From Muribaculaceae bacterium (GTDB taxonomy: Bacteria; Bacteroidota; Bacteroidia; Bacteroidales; Muribaculaceae), in assembly GCA_029057255.1 (NCBI GenBank), contig JAICZO010000335.1, positions 1 through 7,638 on the forward strand: a stretch of 7,638 nt of DNA, given 5' to 3'. Positions 6,423 through 7,638 of the stretch are shown here, piece by piece (the stretch's first letter is position 1; the number at the start of each line of letters is the position of its first letter). The translations under genes and the position numbers were made by a program. A model generated the notes under the pieces. That model saw only the letters and a program-made list of their open reading frames with translations. It searched no databases and had not been told where the DNA came from.

Positions 6423-7638
6423 ATGAAAAAACACATATTATTTCTGTTTCTGGCGCTTTTAGGCATGGTAGCCTCGGCTCAGAACTTGACAGTGAAGGGT
6501 GTCGTCAGCTCGGCTGCCGACAATGAGCCCCTCATCGGCGCCTCCGTAGCGATCAAAGGCGCACAGGGTGGTGTCGTGACCGACTTCGACGGCAACTACG
6601 TCATCACCAACGTACCCTCGGGTGCCACTCTCGTCTTCTCGTACGTCGGCTTCCAGCCGACATCAATCGAAGTGAAGGGCCGCACTCAGATTGACGTCGC
6701 CCTTCAGGAAAGCACCTCGGCTCTCGACGAACTCGTTGTCGTGGGCTACGGCGCCGTCAAGCGCAGCGACCTCACAAGCTCTATCTCGACCGTCAAAGGC
6801 GACCAGATTACCGAAGTGACTACAGGCAACGCTATGGACGCCCTCCAGGGCAAGGTCAGCGGCGTGCAGATCGCATCAGGCGGCGGCCCCGGCTCAAGCC
6901 CCAAGGTTATGATCCGCGGCGTCACGACTGTCGGCGACTCCAACCCCCTCTACGTTGTCGACGGTGTGCCTCTGAACTCGGGCAACATCAACTTTATCAA
7001 CAACAACGACATCGAGTCGATGGAAGTACTCAAGGACGCGTCGGCATCGGCCATCTACGGTACACGTGCATCGAACGGCGTCATCATCATCACTACCAAG
7101 AAGGGTGCCGCAGGCAAGACTTCGGTCGACTTCTCGGCTTCGGTAGGCTTCCAGAACATCAAGAAACCGAAGATGGCATGGGCCGGCGAATACGAGAAAG
7201 TATACAAGAAGCGCTATGAAAACGACGGCCGCACCGCTCCCTGGAACTCGCCCTACACCAACTACTCCGACGTCGACGGCACCGACTGGTGGAACGAAGT
7301 CGTCAACGAGGCCGCTCTCGTGCAGAACTACGCCCTCGGCGTGCGCGGCGGCAACGACAAGTACATCTACAGCCTCTCGGTCGGTTACTTCCGCAACAAC
7401 TCGCAGTTTGACTACGGATACTGGGACAAGGTCAACGTACGACTCAACACCGAGTACAACTTCAGCCGCGTCGTAAAGGCCGGTCTCGACATCGCGCCCA
7501 ACATGGAGAACTGGGACGACACCCCCAACCTCTTCAGCGCCGCTATGGCGATGGACCCCACAACACCCGTGTTCCGCCCCGAGAACCAGTGGGACCCCGC
7601 CAACCCGATGAACAACTACCAGCGCTCGTACAACAACC
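6423..7638 (+). CDS. SusC/RagA-family TonB-dependent outer-membrane transporter (5' part)
   Basis: The first 405 residues are present and the gene continues past the right edge (family members are usually about 1000 aa). From the ATG at 6423 there is a signal peptide (residues 1-19, cut after ASA before Gln20). A carboxypeptidase-regulatory-like beta domain follows (about 22-98, with LIGASVAIKG, TDFDGNYVI and VFSYVGFQ). Next come the TonB box region DELVVVGYG (102-110) and the plug domain, with the SusC signatures PLYVVDGVPL (175-184) and EVLKDASASAIYGTRASNG (201-219) then VIIITTKKG. The beginning of the barrel comes last. The protein would form the outer-membrane channel for glycan oligomers, energised by TonB and normally lidded by a SusD lipoprotein, which is expected downstream. 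It has no N-terminal STN extension, fitting control by the HTCS rather than by an anti-sigma pair. The start is preceded by an A-rich leader without a Shine-Dalgarno sequence. Confidence 0.96.
   Translation, partial: MKKHILFLFLALLGMVASAQNLTVKGVVSSAADNEPLIGASVAIKGAQGGVVTDFDGNYVITNVPSGATLVFSYVGFQPTSIEVKGRTQIDVALQESTSALDELVVVGYGAVKRSDLTSSISTVKGDQITEVTTGNAMDALQGKVSGVQIASGGGPGSSPKVMIRGVTTVGDSNPLYVVDGVPLNSGNINFINNNDIESMEVLKDASASAIYGTRASNGVIIITTKKGAAGKTSVDFSASVGFQNIKKPKMAWAGEYEKVYKKRYENDGRTAPWNSPYTNYSDVDGTDWWNEVVNEAALVQNYALGVRGGNDKYIYSLSVGYFRNNSQFDYGYWDKVNVRLNTEYNFSRVVKAGLDIAPNMENWDDTPNLFSAAMAMDPTTPVFRPENQWDPANPMNNYQRSYNN

Overview
The window is the regulatory end of a glycan-uptake locus (polysaccharide utilization locus, PUL) from a member of the Bacteroidales. 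Four things support this: a giant hybrid two-component system (HTCS) regulator, a SusC/RagA-type TonB-dependent transporter, a lipoprotein with an acidic surface-export signal, and promoters with the Bacteroidota -7 box TAnnTTTG(C) together with A/T-rich leaders lacking a Shine-Dalgarno sequence. The fairly G+C-rich, C-ending codons would fit a Muribaculaceae-like gut lineage, but that placement is inference.

Layout. Bases 1-364 hold no convincing gene. They contain several inverted repeats (2-28, 61-77, 125-150, 149-168), a possible leftward promoter box (36-44), and two imperfect tandem copies of a G+C-rich repeat (180-254 and 267-336, with a third unit apparently beginning near 343). The repeats end just beyond the stop codon of the HTCS gene. 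Bases 365-4438 (minus strand) encode an intact 1357-residue HTCS: signal peptide, 14 propeller blades, Y_Y_Y domain, one membrane helix, histidine kinase, receiver and AraC-type DNA-binding domain. Bases 4439-4669 form a divergent control region. It has a leftward promoter for the HTCS, a rightward promoter with a perfect TAACTTTGC box, and between them three TGAYTCA motifs spaced exactly 11 bp apart. Bases 4670-6328 (plus) encode a 552-residue SusE/SusF-like surface lipoprotein with two Ig-like modules and a tryptophan-rich C-terminal half. A 94-bp gap with a strong 13 + 4 bp hairpin follows. Bases 6423-7638 (plus) encode the first 405 residues of a SusC-like transporter that runs off the right edge.

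How the parts probably work together (family knowledge plus inference). The HTCS propellers sense a glycan fragment in the periplasm. Phosphorelay through His839 and Asp1141 activates the AraC domain, which would bind the three-motif array upstream of the lipoprotein/transporter operon. The lipoprotein would capture glycan on the cell surface and the SusC channel would import oligosaccharides. A SusD partner and the glycoside hydrolases are expected to the right, outside the window. The most notable points are the 11-bp-phased operator candidate, the lipoprotein placed before SusC rather than after SusD, and the structured element between lipoprotein and SusC. I see no evidence of a wholly new type of system here.
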